In this document: piece after piece, positions 44,894 to 53,616 of the stretch
Numbering within the stretch: the stretch's first letter is position 1
Layout of the letters: each line of letters begins with the position of its first letter
NCBI GenBank assembly: GCA_900696485.1
Contig: CAADGG010000102.1
Span: forward strand, 1-64,000
Direction: 5' to 3'
Length of the DNA stretch: 64,000 bases
Source of the DNA: an uncultured Pseudomonadota bacterium
GTDB lineage: Bacteria; Myxococcota_A; UBA9160; PR03
Made by a program: the position numbers and the translations under genes
The notes under the pieces: generated by a model
What the model saw: the letters and a program-made list of their open reading frames with translations, nothing else
The model's database searches: none
Told to the model about the DNA's origin: nothing

Positions 44894-45847
44894 TCAAGCG
44901 TCCGGTCCGGTGAGCACGCGGCGCAGGGTTTCGTCGAGCGGCGTCAACTCGATCCCGAGCGCGCGGCACGCCGGCGCGGGGTCCACGCAGTCATCGTGTT
45001 CGAGGACGCCGAGCATGGCGGGCGTGACCGGCGGATCGGCCGCGAAACGCGCGGCCAGCCCGGCTACGGCGCGGGCGATCGCCAGCGGGATCGGCACGAA
45101 ACGGGGAGATCCGGCTCGGGCGAGCGCGGCGGCGCGGCGGATCAGTTCGCGGCGCGGAAGCGATTCCGGGCCGGCGAGGTCCAGCACCCGACCGGCGAGC
45201 CCGGGGCGGACGAGGGTGGCGGCGATCGCCTCGACGACGTCGTCGGCATCGATCGGTTGCTCGAGCGACCGGCCGCCCCGCACCAGCGGGACGAACCGGG
45301 CCTGTGTGCGCGCGCGCAGCGCCCGCGTGGCGGGCTCGTCGCCGCCGATCACCATCGGAACGCGCAGGACGGTGGTCTCGAGGGGCGGTGCGAGCAGGAT
45401 GTTTTCGGCGCGAGCCTTGGAGGCGAGGCACGCGTTGGAAGATTCGACGTGGGCACCGAGGATGCTGACGTACACGACCCGAAGGCAGCGCGTGCGCCGG
45501 GCGGCGGCAGAGAGCGCTTCGGCACTGCCTTCGTGGGCATCGGAGTAGCGCGTTGTCGATGACTCCTTGAGGATGCCGACGAGATGGACGATCACGTCGC
45601 ACCCGCTCGCCGCACGGGCCAGCGCGTCCTCATCCGCGTAGTCGACGAGGACGACGTCCGTCTCCGGGAGCGCGCGGATCGCGGCCGCCGCGCGTTCCGA
45701 GCGCACGAGCGCGCGCACGGTCCGGCGAGGAGCGGCGCCGCGCGTGAGGCGTCGGATCAGCGCCCGGCCGAGGTTGCCGTTGGCCCCCGTGATCAGCACC
45801 GGACCCAGCGCACCGCCGGCGTCGTCCGCAGCCTCGGTATCGCTCAT
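44894..45847 (-). CDS. NmrA/NDUFA9-like NAD(P)-binding Rossmann protein
   Basis: A 317-residue atypical short-chain dehydrogenase. The dinucleotide motif VLITGANGNLGRALIRRL is at the N-terminus, followed by CDVIVHLVGILKES, LRVVYVSILGAHVESSNACL and SKARAENILL. The canonical Tyr-x3-Lys is replaced by the ALASK-type region (CLASKARAE), as in NDUFA9-like, often non-enzymatic, members. ATG 45845-45847 has GGGGAGAAG upstream. The divergent palindrome copy 4 lies 60 bp ahead of the start. Confidence 0.75.
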   Translation of the reverse strand: MSDTEAADDAGGALGPVLITGANGNLGRALIRRLTRGAAPRRTVRALVRSERAAAAIRALPETDVVLVDYADEDALARAASGCDVIVHLVGILKESSTTRYSDAHEGSAEALSAAARRTRCLRVVYVSILGAHVESSNACLASKARAENILLAPPLETTVLRVPMVIGGDEPATRALRARTQARFVPLVRGGRSLEQPIDADDVVEAIAATLVRPGLAGRVLDLAGPESLPRRELIRRAAALARAGSPRFVPIPLAIARAVAGLAARFAADPPVTPAMLGVLEHDDCVDPAPACRALGIELTPLDETLRRVLTGPDA

Positions 45848-45907
45848 GACCTGGCTTCTCCCCGGGCCAGCCGCCGCGAGCCTAGCAGCCGCAGAGCCGG
45901 TCACGAT

Positions 45908-45998
45908 CCGTCAACCAAGGGGCCGGGTTCGATTCGTCGACTTCTCGCGCCTCCGGCGCGAGAAGTTGACGAATCGAACCCGGCCCCTTAGTTGACGG
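45908..45998. repeat. Long palindromic repeat, copy 4 (subtype TTCGATTC, variant ends)
   Basis: Arms of 44 bp (45908-45951 and 45955-45998) with two mismatches surround the loop TCC, the complement of the GGA loop of copy 3. The ends read GTCAAC(C/T)AAGGGGCC rather than GTCAAGAAAGGGG. It lies between divergent genes and ends three bases before the macro-domain ATG, so the hairpin overlaps its ribosome-binding region. Confidence 0.95.
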
Positions 45999-46001
45999 GA
46001 G

Positions 46002-46529
46002 ATGGAGGCGGTGCGCTCGCGGATCGAGGTGGTGACGGCGGATCTCACCGGGCTGGCGGTGGACGCGATCGTCCATGCGGCAGATCCGGAGCTGTGCGCC
46101 ACGGGTCGCGTCGGGCAGGCGATCCGGCAGGCGGCCGGTCCGAAGCTGCGCGAGGAATGCCGCTCGATCGGCGGCTGTCCGCCGGGCGAGGCGCGCATGA
46201 CCGGCGGCTACGAGCTCCCGGCCCGCTGGGTGATCCATGCCGTCGGCCCGCGTTGGTGCGGAGGCGGGCAGGGGGAGCCCGGCGTTCTGGCGTCGGCCTA
46301 CACCGAAGCGTTGCGACTCGCGGAGCGCAACGAGATCACCACGATCGCGTTCCCGTCGATCGCGACCGGGGCACGCGGTTTTCCCCGCGAAGCCGCCGCG
46401 CGCATCGCCGTCCGCGCGGTCGCGACCTGGCTCGTCACGCACGAGTGGCCCCGGCGTGTGATCCTCTGCTGCTTCGAGGACGCCACCGCCGATCGCTACC
46501 GCGCCCTGCTCGCCTCCCTCGAGCGCTGA
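46002..46529 (+). CDS. Macro-domain protein with altered ADP-ribose motif
   Basis: A 175-residue single macro domain: IEVVTADLTGLAVDAIVHAAD, GYELPARWVIHAVGPRW, ITTIAFPSIATGARGFPREAAAR, and VILCCFED. The usual NAAN is HAAD (residues 25-28), and the GGGV loop is TGRV (34-37), so ADP-ribose deacylation may be impaired. Macro domains bind ADP-ribose or O-acetyl-ADP-ribose. The ATG is four bases after palindrome copy 4, which supplies the GACGGGAG leader. Confidence 0.8.
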   Translation: MEAVRSRIEVVTADLTGLAVDAIVHAADPELCATGRVGQAIRQAAGPKLREECRSIGGCPPGEARMTGGYELPARWVIHAVGPRWCGGGQGEPGVLASAYTEALRLAERNEITTIAFPSIATGARGFPREAAARIAVRAVATWLVTHEWPRRVILCCFEDATADRYRALLASLER

Positions 46530-46548
46530 GGCGAGTCGGCATCCGAGG

Positions 46549-47901
46549 CTACCAGCCGAGGACCCGCACGACGTCGATGCCCTTGCGCAACGGATCGGCG
46601 ATGCCCGCGATCAGCCGGCCGCCGTCCGGCTCGGAGGACAGGTCGCATTCGATGGGCTGGCGGAGCACGACGCCGCAGGAGTCGGTGACGATCTTGACCC
46701 GAGGCGCCGTGGCATCGAGATCGCCACGACGGCTCACCACCGCCAGCTCGTTCGTGGACAGACGCACCAGTTCACCGACTGGATAGGTGCCGATCAGGGC
46801 GACGAAGGCCTCGATCTGTGCGCGCTCATAGGCCGTGCCGCCGAGCTGCCGCAGCAGCTGCACCGCCTCGCTCGGATGGCGCGCCTTCTGATAGGAGCGG
46901 GTCGTCGTGAGCGCGTCGTAGCAATCCGCGATCGCAACGATCTGTCCGTGTGGATGGATCTCCTGGCCCGCTCGCAGCCGCGGGTAGCCGGTCCCGTCGG
47001 CGCGCACGTGGTGGTGCAGCACGAGATCGCCGGTCTCGGCGTCGATGCCCTGCATCTGTTCGACGATCTCGGCGCCCAGTTCGGGGTGGCGTTGCATGAT
47101 CCGGAACTCTTCGGACGTGAGCGTGCCGGGTTTCTTGATGATCGATTCCGCGGTCCGCACCTTGCCGAGGTCGTGGAGCAGACCGGCCAGACCGACTCGT
47201 TGGAGGTCTTCGCCGTCCAGCCCCTGGAAGCGGCCGAAGGCAAGGGCGAAGATCGCCACGTTGACGGAATGTGTGTAGGTGTAGTCGTCGTAGTTCTTGA
47301 GCAGCGCGAGTCCGAGCAACGCGCTCTCGTCGGCGAGCACCAGATCGCGCATGGTATTCACGACCTGCGTGGCGTGTCCGGAACTCGGGATCTTGCCCAT
47401 ACGGACTTCCGTCGCGAGATCGACGACGATCGCGAGCGTCCGTTCATAGGTGCGCTGGGCGATGGCACGCGGATCACCGGCATCGTCGATCCGTTCACAC
47501 AGAAGGATGTGGGGCATCTCGAAGCTCGTGGCCGCTTCGAGCGCGGAGTGGTCGTCCTCCTGGTTTCGGGGCGCCAGCACCCGCAGCAGCGAGACCAGCT
47601 CCCCCAGGACCAGACCCCGTTGGAAGAGGATCGCTTCGAGCCGATGGGCCTCGAGTGTCTCGGAGACGGCTCGGAACCGGCTCGGGGCGTCGTAGAAGGG
47701 CATCTCGTCGAGAACGAGGACATCGTCCACGACGCCGAGGGCGACCTTCTCACGATCGCGCAGCAGCATGGCGAGCCCCGTTGCCAGCTCACGCAGCGGT
47801 GTATGGATCGCGGGGTGATCGGACGGATAGAGAGCGGCCGCGCGCAAGGCCCCCGCGAACTGTTGCAGCATCTGCGTCAACAGCGCGCGGGTGGCACTCA
47901 C
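46549..47901 (-). CDS. HD-GYP-domain cyclic-di-GMP phosphodiesterase-like protein
   Basis: A 450-residue cytoplasmic protein. The HD core includes YTHSVNVAIFALAFGRFQG, GLLHDLGKVRT (HD pair), KPGTLTSEEFRIMQRHPELG and HHHVRADGTGYPRL, the GYP motif with Val in place of the usual Glu. The N-terminal 150 residues (LYPSDHPAIHTPLRELATGL) are not a known sensor but share a motif with the next gene. A C-terminal segment has VPLSTNEL-like sequence. The GTG start overlaps the HEAT gene stop (GTGA), so the two are translationally coupled. Confidence 0.8.
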   Translation of the reverse strand: MSATRALLTQMLQQFAGALRAAALYPSDHPAIHTPLRELATGLAMLLRDREKVALGVVDDVLVLDEMPFYDAPSRFRAVSETLEAHRLEAILFQRGLVLGELVSLLRVLAPRNQEDDHSALEAATSFEMPHILLCERIDDAGDPRAIAQRTYERTLAIVVDLATEVRMGKIPSSGHATQVVNTMRDLVLADESALLGLALLKNYDDYTYTHSVNVAIFALAFGRFQGLDGEDLQRVGLAGLLHDLGKVRTAESIIKKPGTLTSEEFRIMQRHPELGAEIVEQMQGIDAETGDLVLHHHVRADGTGYPRLRAGQEIHPHGQIVAIADCYDALTTTRSYQKARHPSEAVQLLRQLGGTAYERAQIEAFVALIGTYPVGELVRLSTNELAVVSRRGDLDATAPRVKIVTDSCGVVLRQPIECDLSSEPDGGRLIAGIADPLRKGIDVVRVLGW

Positions 47902-49652
47902 GCGTGCTCCCGCGCACGACCCGCTGCGATGCCCTCCAACGCCTGCCGGCGTCCCGCCGCCACGGCGGCGTCCCGGAGACGTGCGTCGCGGCTCCTCGCC
48001 AGGCGCGAGAGCGCCTGTTCGGCATTCGGGCCCGGCAGGTGCGCCAGCGCGCCGATCGCCGCGAGCTTCACGTCCCGGAGCTGCTTGCGATGCCGCCAGC
48101 CGTTCCGATCCAACACGTCGACCAGCGGGTGGACCGCTTCGGGCCGTCCCATGCGTCCGAGTCCGCGCACGATCTCGCGGGCCAGACCCAGCTGTCGGGT
48201 CTCGAGCGCGCGGGTCAACGCATCGCGGAGCGGAGCCAGCGCGAGCACGCGTCCGGTCGTACCGAGCGAGTAGGCCGCCAGCGCCGCGACCTCCGGCCGC
48301 GCACTGTGCAATGCCTCGGTGAGCACCTCGAGCGAACCGAGATCACCGACGCGCACGAGGGCCTGCGCCGCGTCGCGCGCGACCTCTTTTTCTCCGGATA
48401 GCAAGGCCTCGCGCAGGCATTCGACGAGGCGCGGATTCTGGGTTTCGCCGGCGAGTCGAAGAGACACCTTCATACGTCGGGCCGATCCGTGTGTCATGGC
48501 TTCGACCAGGGCCGGGACCGCCTCCTCGCCCATCGCGATGAGGACACCCGAGAGCCGCCCGCGGCGCTCGGGATCGCGCTCGGCCTCGAGCCGGTCGAGC
48601 AGCAGCGCGGCGACCCGCGGCCCGAGCTCGCGCAGCACCGTCGTCGCATCCAGGCTGGAGGCGGCGGAGGCGTCGAGGGCTCGATCGATCAGGAACTCGA
48701 GCGCGGCGCCATGCGCCATCTGCTCGAGGAAGCCGTCGGCGCTCTCGCGCTGGGAGAAGGAGCGCTTGGCGTCGTCTCCGGCGTGTCGCGCCAGCGCCAC
48801 GAGGACCCGGAACACGGGGTCCATTTCGCCGGCTTCGCTCATGCGCTCGGTGAGCGAAACGAGCTGGCGCGCGAGATTCCGATAGGCGAGGTCGTCGTCG
48901 CATTCCTCGAGCTGCGGAAGGATCACGTCGAGTTCGTGGCTGCGAGAGAGCGCGGGATCGAACGCTTCGCGGGATGCCTCGGCGTCGCTTGATCCCGCCG
49001 CCGGGACGGCGCCGTCGCGGGGTTCGGGCACGGCTTCGGCGAAGACGCCGTCCGCCCCGTCGCTCGGACCCGCCGCCGCGGCGAGCGGCGCAGCGCCGGC
49101 TCCGGCGACGATCGGCTGCGCCCCGTCCTCGTCGTCGATCTCGAGGGTCGGTTCGGTCCGGGGCTGATCGAGCAGCGCGCGCCAATCGGCCTCGTTGACC
49201 TGGATGCCGTGACGCTCGCCGTTGTAGAACATCGCCTCGAAGCCGCCGGCCGCCGCGAGCAGGTCCGGATCCAGCGTGAGGACGTCGAGGAAGGCGGCGA
49301 GGGTGGACGCGTTCAGCGCGGCGTCGAAGGCCACCCGGCGCACCGATCGCAGATAGAGCTGGCGCGCCGTGTCATCGGCGCGCGTCGTCAGGGGGGTCTC
49401 GGCGCCGGGCAGCCAGAAGGCGGCGCGGCGGATCGACAGTTCGAGCGGCCCGCCCCGGCGCAGATCGCCGTGCCACGCCCGCCACGCGCGATCCAGAAGC
49501 TCCGCGCGGGCCGGATGCTCGGGGGGGTAGAACGACCAGCCCTTCGCGGCGCGCCCGAGCTCCAGGAGCAGCGTCGAGACGTCGGCGGGGGAGCGTCCGC
49601 TGGCCACCAGATCGTCGTGGATCGATTCGGGCTCGCCCATCGTGTGCGCCAT
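47898..49652 (-). CDS. HEAT-repeat scaffold protein coupled to HD-GYP gene
   Basis: A 584-residue protein. Residues 1-170 share the HD-GYP N-terminal motif (SFYPPEHPARAELLDRAWRAW). Residues 180-230 form an acidic linker (about 40 percent Ala and acidic residues). The C-terminal half is helical HEAT/Armadillo repeats (AALLLDRLEAERDPERRGRL, EEAVPALVEAMTHGS, ARDAAQALVRVGDLGS, PEAVHPLVDVLDRNG). The repeats suggest a protein-binding scaffold. The gene is first in the pair, and its start at ATG 49650-49652 has no strong Shine-Dalgarno site. Confidence 0.75.
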   Translation of the reverse strand: MAHTMGEPESIHDDLVASGRSPADVSTLLLELGRAAKGWSFYPPEHPARAELLDRAWRAWHGDLRRGGPLELSIRRAAFWLPGAETPLTTRADDTARQLYLRSVRRVAFDAALNASTLAAFLDVLTLDPDLLAAAGGFEAMFYNGERHGIQVNEADWRALLDQPRTEPTLEIDDEDGAQPIVAGAGAAPLAAAAGPSDGADGVFAEAVPEPRDGAVPAAGSSDAEASREAFDPALSRSHELDVILPQLEECDDDLAYRNLARQLVSLTERMSEAGEMDPVFRVLVALARHAGDDAKRSFSQRESADGFLEQMAHGAALEFLIDRALDASAASSLDATTVLRELGPRVAALLLDRLEAERDPERRGRLSGVLIAMGEEAVPALVEAMTHGSARRMKVSLRLAGETQNPRLVECLREALLSGEKEVARDAAQALVRVGDLGSLEVLTEALHSARPEVAALAAYSLGTTGRVLALAPLRDALTRALETRQLGLAREIVRGLGRMGRPEAVHPLVDVLDRNGWRHRKQLRDVKLAAIGALAHLPGPNAEQALSRLARSRDARLRDAAVAAGRRQALEGIAAGRAREHA

Positions 49653-49942
49653 GTCTGTCCCACGGGGGTCGGATCTGCGGCCGGCAGGCCCTGGTGCCCC
49701 CGCGCCGCCCTCCTCATCGTCGGGCGCTGGCGGCCGCTTGACCCCCGGGGCGGACCCGGCCGCTCCGAGACCGGTTTCCGGGCTGTGGGCTACGGTCCGT
49801 CGCCGTCGCCTGCCGGGCCGCGTTGAGTCCCTGCCAGGGCGGAGCTAGGCTCGCCGTTGCGTCGGGTTCCCCCCTCCCCCGGTCGCGTCTCTCCTCGGTC
49901 CTTGGTGGTCGCTCCATCGAATCCCCTGCCCCGCACGGGCTC

Positions 49943-50410
49943 GTGCGCCGCTTCGCCGTCTTCGTCGCCACCGGCGCGGGCTCGGGTCTGTCGCCGCTCG
50001 CGCCCGGGACGGCGGGCTCCGCCGTCGGGGTGCTGCTGTTCTGGCCGCTCGCGGCACTCGGATTGCCGCTCTTCGCGGTGACGGTGGTCGGGACGGTGGC
50101 GCTCGGGATCTGGGCCGCCGACATCGCCGAGCGCGCGTTCGGACGCAAGGACGATGGCCGGATCGTCATCGACGAGGTGGCGGGGCAGCTGCTGACGCTG
50201 CTGCCGCTGATCCCGGCGGGCCAGGCGCAGTCGATCCCGTGGCTCGTGACCGGATTCGTCACGTTCCGGGTGTTGGATGTGTGGAAGCCGGGCCCCGTCC
50301 GCTGGCTGCAGGACAACCTGCGGGGAGGCGCCGGGGTCGTGATGGACGACGTGTTGGCAGGGGTCTTCGGGGCGGTCGGACTGGCCGTCGCGTCGTGGGT
50401 GCTCGGGTGA
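49943..50410 (+). CDS. pgpA: Phosphatidylglycerophosphatase A
   Basis: A 155-residue membrane enzyme that dephosphorylates phosphatidylglycerol-phosphate. Signatures include FVATGAGSGLSPLAPGTAGSA and RKDDGRIVIDEVAGQLLTLL, with DVWKPGPVRWLQDNLRGGAG and VVMDDVLAGVFGA. GTG 49943 gives a length close to known PgpA. The frame is open upstream to 49823, but that stretch is proline-rich and unlike the family. It is the first of four plus-strand genes, with cinA seven bases after its stop. Confidence 0.9.
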   Translation: MRRFAVFVATGAGSGLSPLAPGTAGSAVGVLLFWPLAALGLPLFAVTVVGTVALGIWAADIAERAFGRKDDGRIVIDEVAGQLLTLLPLIPAGQAQSIPWLVTGFVTFRVLDVWKPGPVRWLQDNLRGGAGVVMDDVLAGVFGAVGLAVASWVLG

Positions 50411-50417
50411 AGACGAG

Positions 50418-51767
50418 ATGAGGGCAGAAATCCTGTCGATCGGCGACGAGCTGTTGCGCGGCGAGATCGTGGACACGAACAAGTCGTTTCTGTCCGAGCG
50501 GTTGCTGCACCTCGATGTCGAGGCGCGCTTTCACAGCACGGTGGCGGACGACCGGGCGGACATCACCGAGGCGCTGCTGCGTGCGGTGGCGCGGGCCGAC
50601 ATCGTCCTGGTGTCGGGCGGCCTGGGGCCGACGCGCGACGATCTGACCATCGAGGTGCTGGCCGAGACGTTCGGCCGCAAGCTGGTTCTCGACGGAGCGG
50701 TGCTGACGGAGTTGCGGGCGTTCTTCGCGCGCTTCGGCCGGGAGATGGCCGCGATCAACGAGAAGCAGGCCTGGTTTCCCGAGGGCGCCGAGGTGCTGGC
50801 GAATCCGATCGGCACCGCACCGGGCACGTTGCTCGAGGTCGAGCGCAAGGACCGGGAGGCGGCGTTGATCTTCTGCATGCCCGGCGTGCCGCGCGAACTC
50901 CATCGGATGATGGACGAGCAGGTGATGCCGCGCATCGTGCAGAAACGCCGCGCCATCGCCTTCGTGCGGGCCACCCTGTTGCGGACCTTCGGGATCGGAG
51001 AGTCGAACCTCGACGAGCGGCTGCGCGAGCTGGCGCTGCCGCCGGGCGTCGAACTCGGGTTCCGCACGCAGTTCCCGGACAACCACGTGCGAGCGGTCGC
51101 CCGGGCCGCGAGCCTCGAAGAAGCGGACGAGAAGCTGCGCGCCGCCGTCGCGGCGATCCGCGAGCGGCTCGGCGTGCTCGTCTACGGCAATGGCGAGGAG
51201 ACGCTCGAGGCGGTCGTCGTGCGCCGGCTCGACGAAGGCGGGCGTACGTTGGCAACGGCGGAGTCCTGCACCGGCGGGATGATCGCGGAGCTGGTGACCG
51301 CCGTGCCCGGCTCGTCGGCGGTGTTCCGGGGCGGCGTCGTGGCGTACGCCAACGAGGCCAAGACGGCGCTGCTCGGCGTGCCGGAGGCGTGGCTCGCCGA
51401 ACATGGCGCCGTATCGGACCCGGTGGCGCGCGCGATGGCCGAGGGCGCGCGGGCGCGGTTCGGGACGGACTACGCGCTCGCGACGACCGGCATCGCCGGC
51501 CCGACCGGCGGCACGGCGGACAAGCCGGTGGGCCTGCTCTACATCGCCTTGGCGACGGCCGACGGCACCGAGTCGCGGGAGCTGTTCTTTGCGTTCGACC
51601 GCGAGCGCAACCGGCGGCTCGGCGCGCAGGTGGCGCTCGACTGGGTGCGCCGGCATCTGCTCGGCGAAGCGCTCGATCTGCCGCGTGTAAGCACCAGCCT
51701 TCCTGGTGCGCGCAGCGAGGCGAAGCCGAGCGAAGGGCATCGATCCGGCACCGGGACGAGGGCGTGA
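50418..51767 (+). CDS. cinA: CinA (competence/damage-inducible protein, nicotinamide-nucleotide amidase)
   Basis: A 449-residue two-domain protein. The N-terminal MoCF-like domain has EILSIGDELLRGEIVDTNKSF and VLVSGGLGPTRDDLTIEVLAE. The C-terminal amidase (PncC type) has TLATAESCTGGMIAELVTAV, SSAVFRGGVVAYANEAK and YALATTGIAGPTGGTADKPV. The amidase recycles nicotinamide mononucleotide. The last 30 residues are unconserved and end just ahead of thpR. It follows pgpA and precedes thpR-recA, an order common in bacteria. Confidence 0.9.
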   Translation: MRAEILSIGDELLRGEIVDTNKSFLSERLLHLDVEARFHSTVADDRADITEALLRAVARADIVLVSGGLGPTRDDLTIEVLAETFGRKLVLDGAVLTELRAFFARFGREMAAINEKQAWFPEGAEVLANPIGTAPGTLLEVERKDREAALIFCMPGVPRELHRMMDEQVMPRIVQKRRAIAFVRATLLRTFGIGESNLDERLRELALPPGVELGFRTQFPDNHVRAVARAASLEEADEKLRAAVAAIRERLGVLVYGNGEETLEAVVVRRLDEGGRTLATAESCTGGMIAELVTAVPGSSAVFRGGVVAYANEAKTALLGVPEAWLAEHGAVSDPVARAMAEGARARFGTDYALATTGIAGPTGGTADKPVGLLYIALATADGTESRELFFAFDRERNRRLGAQVALDWVRRHLLGEALDLPRVSTSLPGARSEAKPSEGHRSGTGTRA

Positions 51768-51768
51768 T

Positions 51769-52341
51769 GTGTTGCGAACCTTCCTGGCACTCGAGATCGG
51801 GGACGAAGCCCGGCGCGTGGCCGCGGGCTGGGTCGAACGCCTGCGCCGCGAGCCGTGGGGCGATGCGGTTCGCTGGGCCCCCGCGGAGGCGTTGCATGTG
51901 ACGCTGCGATTCCTCGGCGCGACTGCAGAAGACCGTGTGGCCTCGTTGGTAACGACCCTGCGGCGAGAGACCGCCGCCATCGCGCCGTTCACCGTGCAGC
52001 TCGGTGCCGTCTCCGGATTCCCTCACCCGCATCGTCCGCGGGTCGTCTTCCTCGGCCTCGACGACGAGCCCGCCGGCGTGCTGGTGGAGCTCGCCGCCGC
52101 GACGGAGCGCGCCGCTCGGGCGGCGGGTTTCGCGCCCGAGACGCGCCCGTTCCACGGCCACCTGACGCTCGGCCGGCGGCGAAGCTCACGACGGCCGTTG
52201 CGACTTCCCGACGGCGAATGCGCCGAGCCCGCACCGTTCTCCGCCGACGCCGTCGTGCTGTTCCGCAGCCAGCGGTCTGCCGCCGGCGCTACGTACACCC
52301 CGCTCGAGCGGATCGCGCTCGGCGGTGTGGCTTCACCCTGA
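51769..52341 (+). CDS. thpR: RNA 2',3'-cyclic phosphodiesterase
   Basis: A 190-residue 2H phosphoesterase (LigT/ThpR family). The two catalytic motifs are HVTLRF (near residue 43) and HLTLGR (near residue 129), each of the HxTx type. [20 protein letters not shown] opens the protein. It opens 2',3'-cyclic phosphate RNA ends in known members. The start codon is GTG 51769 or TTG 51772, one base after the cinA stop. recA starts 26 bp after its stop. Confidence 0.85.
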   Translation: MLRTFLALEIGDEARRVAAGWVERLRREPWGDAVRWAPAEALHVTLRFLGATAEDRVASLVTTLRRETAAIAPFTVQLGAVSGFPHPHRPRVVFLGLDDEPAGVLVELAAATERAARAAGFAPETRPFHGHLTLGRRRSSRRPLRLPDGECAEPAPFSADAVVLFRSQRSAAGATYTPLERIALGGVASP

Positions 52342-52367
52342 ACACCAAGGACCAAGGAGAAACTCAC

Positions 52368-53456
52368 ATGGCCAGTAGCAGCAAGGGCGCGACTCAGATC
52401 TCACGAGACGAAGGCAAGCGCAAGGCGATCGATCTCGCCGTCACGACGATCGAGAAGCAGTTCGGAAAGGGCGCCATCCTCACGATGACGGACGACGCCA
52501 TCGACAAGGAGATCGATGTCATCCCGACCGGCTCGCCGAGCATCGATCTGGCGCTCGGCATCGGCGGCTATCCGCGCGGGCGGGTCGTCGAGATCTACGG
52601 ACCGGAATCGAGCGGAAAGACGACGCTGTCGCTGCACGCGGTCGCGGAGCTGCAGAAGCAGGGCGGCGTGGCGGCCTTCATCGACGCCGAGCACGCACTC
52701 GACGTCAACTACGCCCGGCGGCTCGGTGTGAAGATCGAGGAGCTGCTGGTCTCGCAGCCCGATACCGGCGAGCAGGGGCTCGAGATCGCCGACGTGCTGC
52801 TGCGCTCCGGCGCGGTGGACCTGGTGGTCGTGGACTCGGTGGCGGCGCTGGTGCCGCGCGCGGAGATCGAGGGCGAGATGGGCGATCAGCAGCCGGGCAT
52901 GCAGGCGCGGCTGATGAGCCAGGCGATGCGCAAGCTCACCGGCACCGTCTCGAAGTCCCACGCCACGGTGATCTTCATCAACCAGCTGCGCATGAAGATC
53001 GGCGTGATGTTCGGCAATCCGGAGACGACCAGCGGCGGCAACGCGCTCAAGTTCTACGCCTCGATCCGCCTCGACGTGCGGCGCATCGCGGCCTTGAAGG
53101 AGCGCGACGAGGTGATCGGCAACCGCACCCGCGTCAAGGTGGTCAAGAACAAGTGTGCGCCGCCGTTCCGCCAGGCCGAGTTCGACATCCTGTACAACGA
53201 GGGCATCTCGCGCGAGGGCGACATGCTCGATCTCGCCAGCGAGATCGGCATCCTCGAGAAGACCGGCGCGTGGTACTCCTACGGCGACGAGCGGATCGGC
53301 CAGGGCCGCGAGAACGCCCGCAAGTTCCTCAAGGACAATCCCGACACGATGGCCGCGATCACCGAGGCCGTCTACGCCGCGAAGAACATCAAGCGCAAGG
53401 TGCCGGCGGTGCTGGAAGCCGGAGCGGAGGCGCCGCCGGCCGACGGCGCCTCCTGA
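52368..53456 (+). CDS. recA: RecA recombinase
   Basis: A 362-residue recombinase with the family layout: N-terminal helix, ATPase core with Walker [10 protein letters not shown] (residues 78-86), [18 protein letters not shown], the L1/L2 DNA loops ([20 protein letters not shown] and [18 protein letters not shown]), and the C-terminal domain ending in an acidic Ala/Pro tail. ATG 52368 has AAGGAG 8 bases upstream. A hairpin just after the stop may end the transcript. No clear LexA box is seen in the short gap before it. Confidence 0.97.
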   Translation: MASSSKGATQISRDEGKRKAIDLAVTTIEKQFGKGAILTMTDDAIDKEIDVIPTGSPSIDLALGIGGYPRGRVVEIYGPESSGKTTLSLHAVAELQKQGGVAAFIDAEHALDVNYARRLGVKIEELLVSQPDTGEQGLEIADVLLRSGAVDLVVVDSVAALVPRAEIEGEMGDQQPGMQARLMSQAMRKLTGTVSKSHATVIFINQLRMKIGVMFGNPETTSGGNALKFYASIRLDVRRIAALKERDEVIGNRTRVKVVKNKCAPPFRQAEFDILYNEGISREGDMLDLASEIGILEKTGAWYSYGDERIGQGRENARKFLKDNPDTMAAITEAVYAAKNIKRKVPAVLEAGAEAPPADGAS

Positions 53457-53457
53457 C

Positions 53458-53482
53458 GCCAGAGGCGAGCCGCGCCTCTGGC
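53458..53482 (+). terminator. Hairpin after recA
   Basis: GCCAGAGGCG and CGCCTCTGGC form a perfect 10-bp stem with a 5-base loop (AGCCG), two bases past the recA stop. The following sequence (AATCCGCG) has no T-tract, so it is a rho-independent-like hairpin without a U-run and may be a weak or factor-dependent terminator. Confidence 0.5.
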
Positions 53483-53616
53483 AATCCGCGCGCGGGCCAT
53501 GGCAGCGGATTCCGTCGCCGGGGTGGTGATTGCCGTACACCACCACCTCGGCGAGAATCCGCCTCCGAAGCCAGATCCTCGATCCCTCGCATCCGACGCG
53601 CTCGGAAGGAGACCGC

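Noticed and set aside
52322..52367. Possible LexA box upstream of recA (CCCTGAACACC)
   Set aside because: It contains CTGAAC but does not fit the deltaproteobacterial LexA consensus as a whole, and the gap is only 26 bp after thpR.
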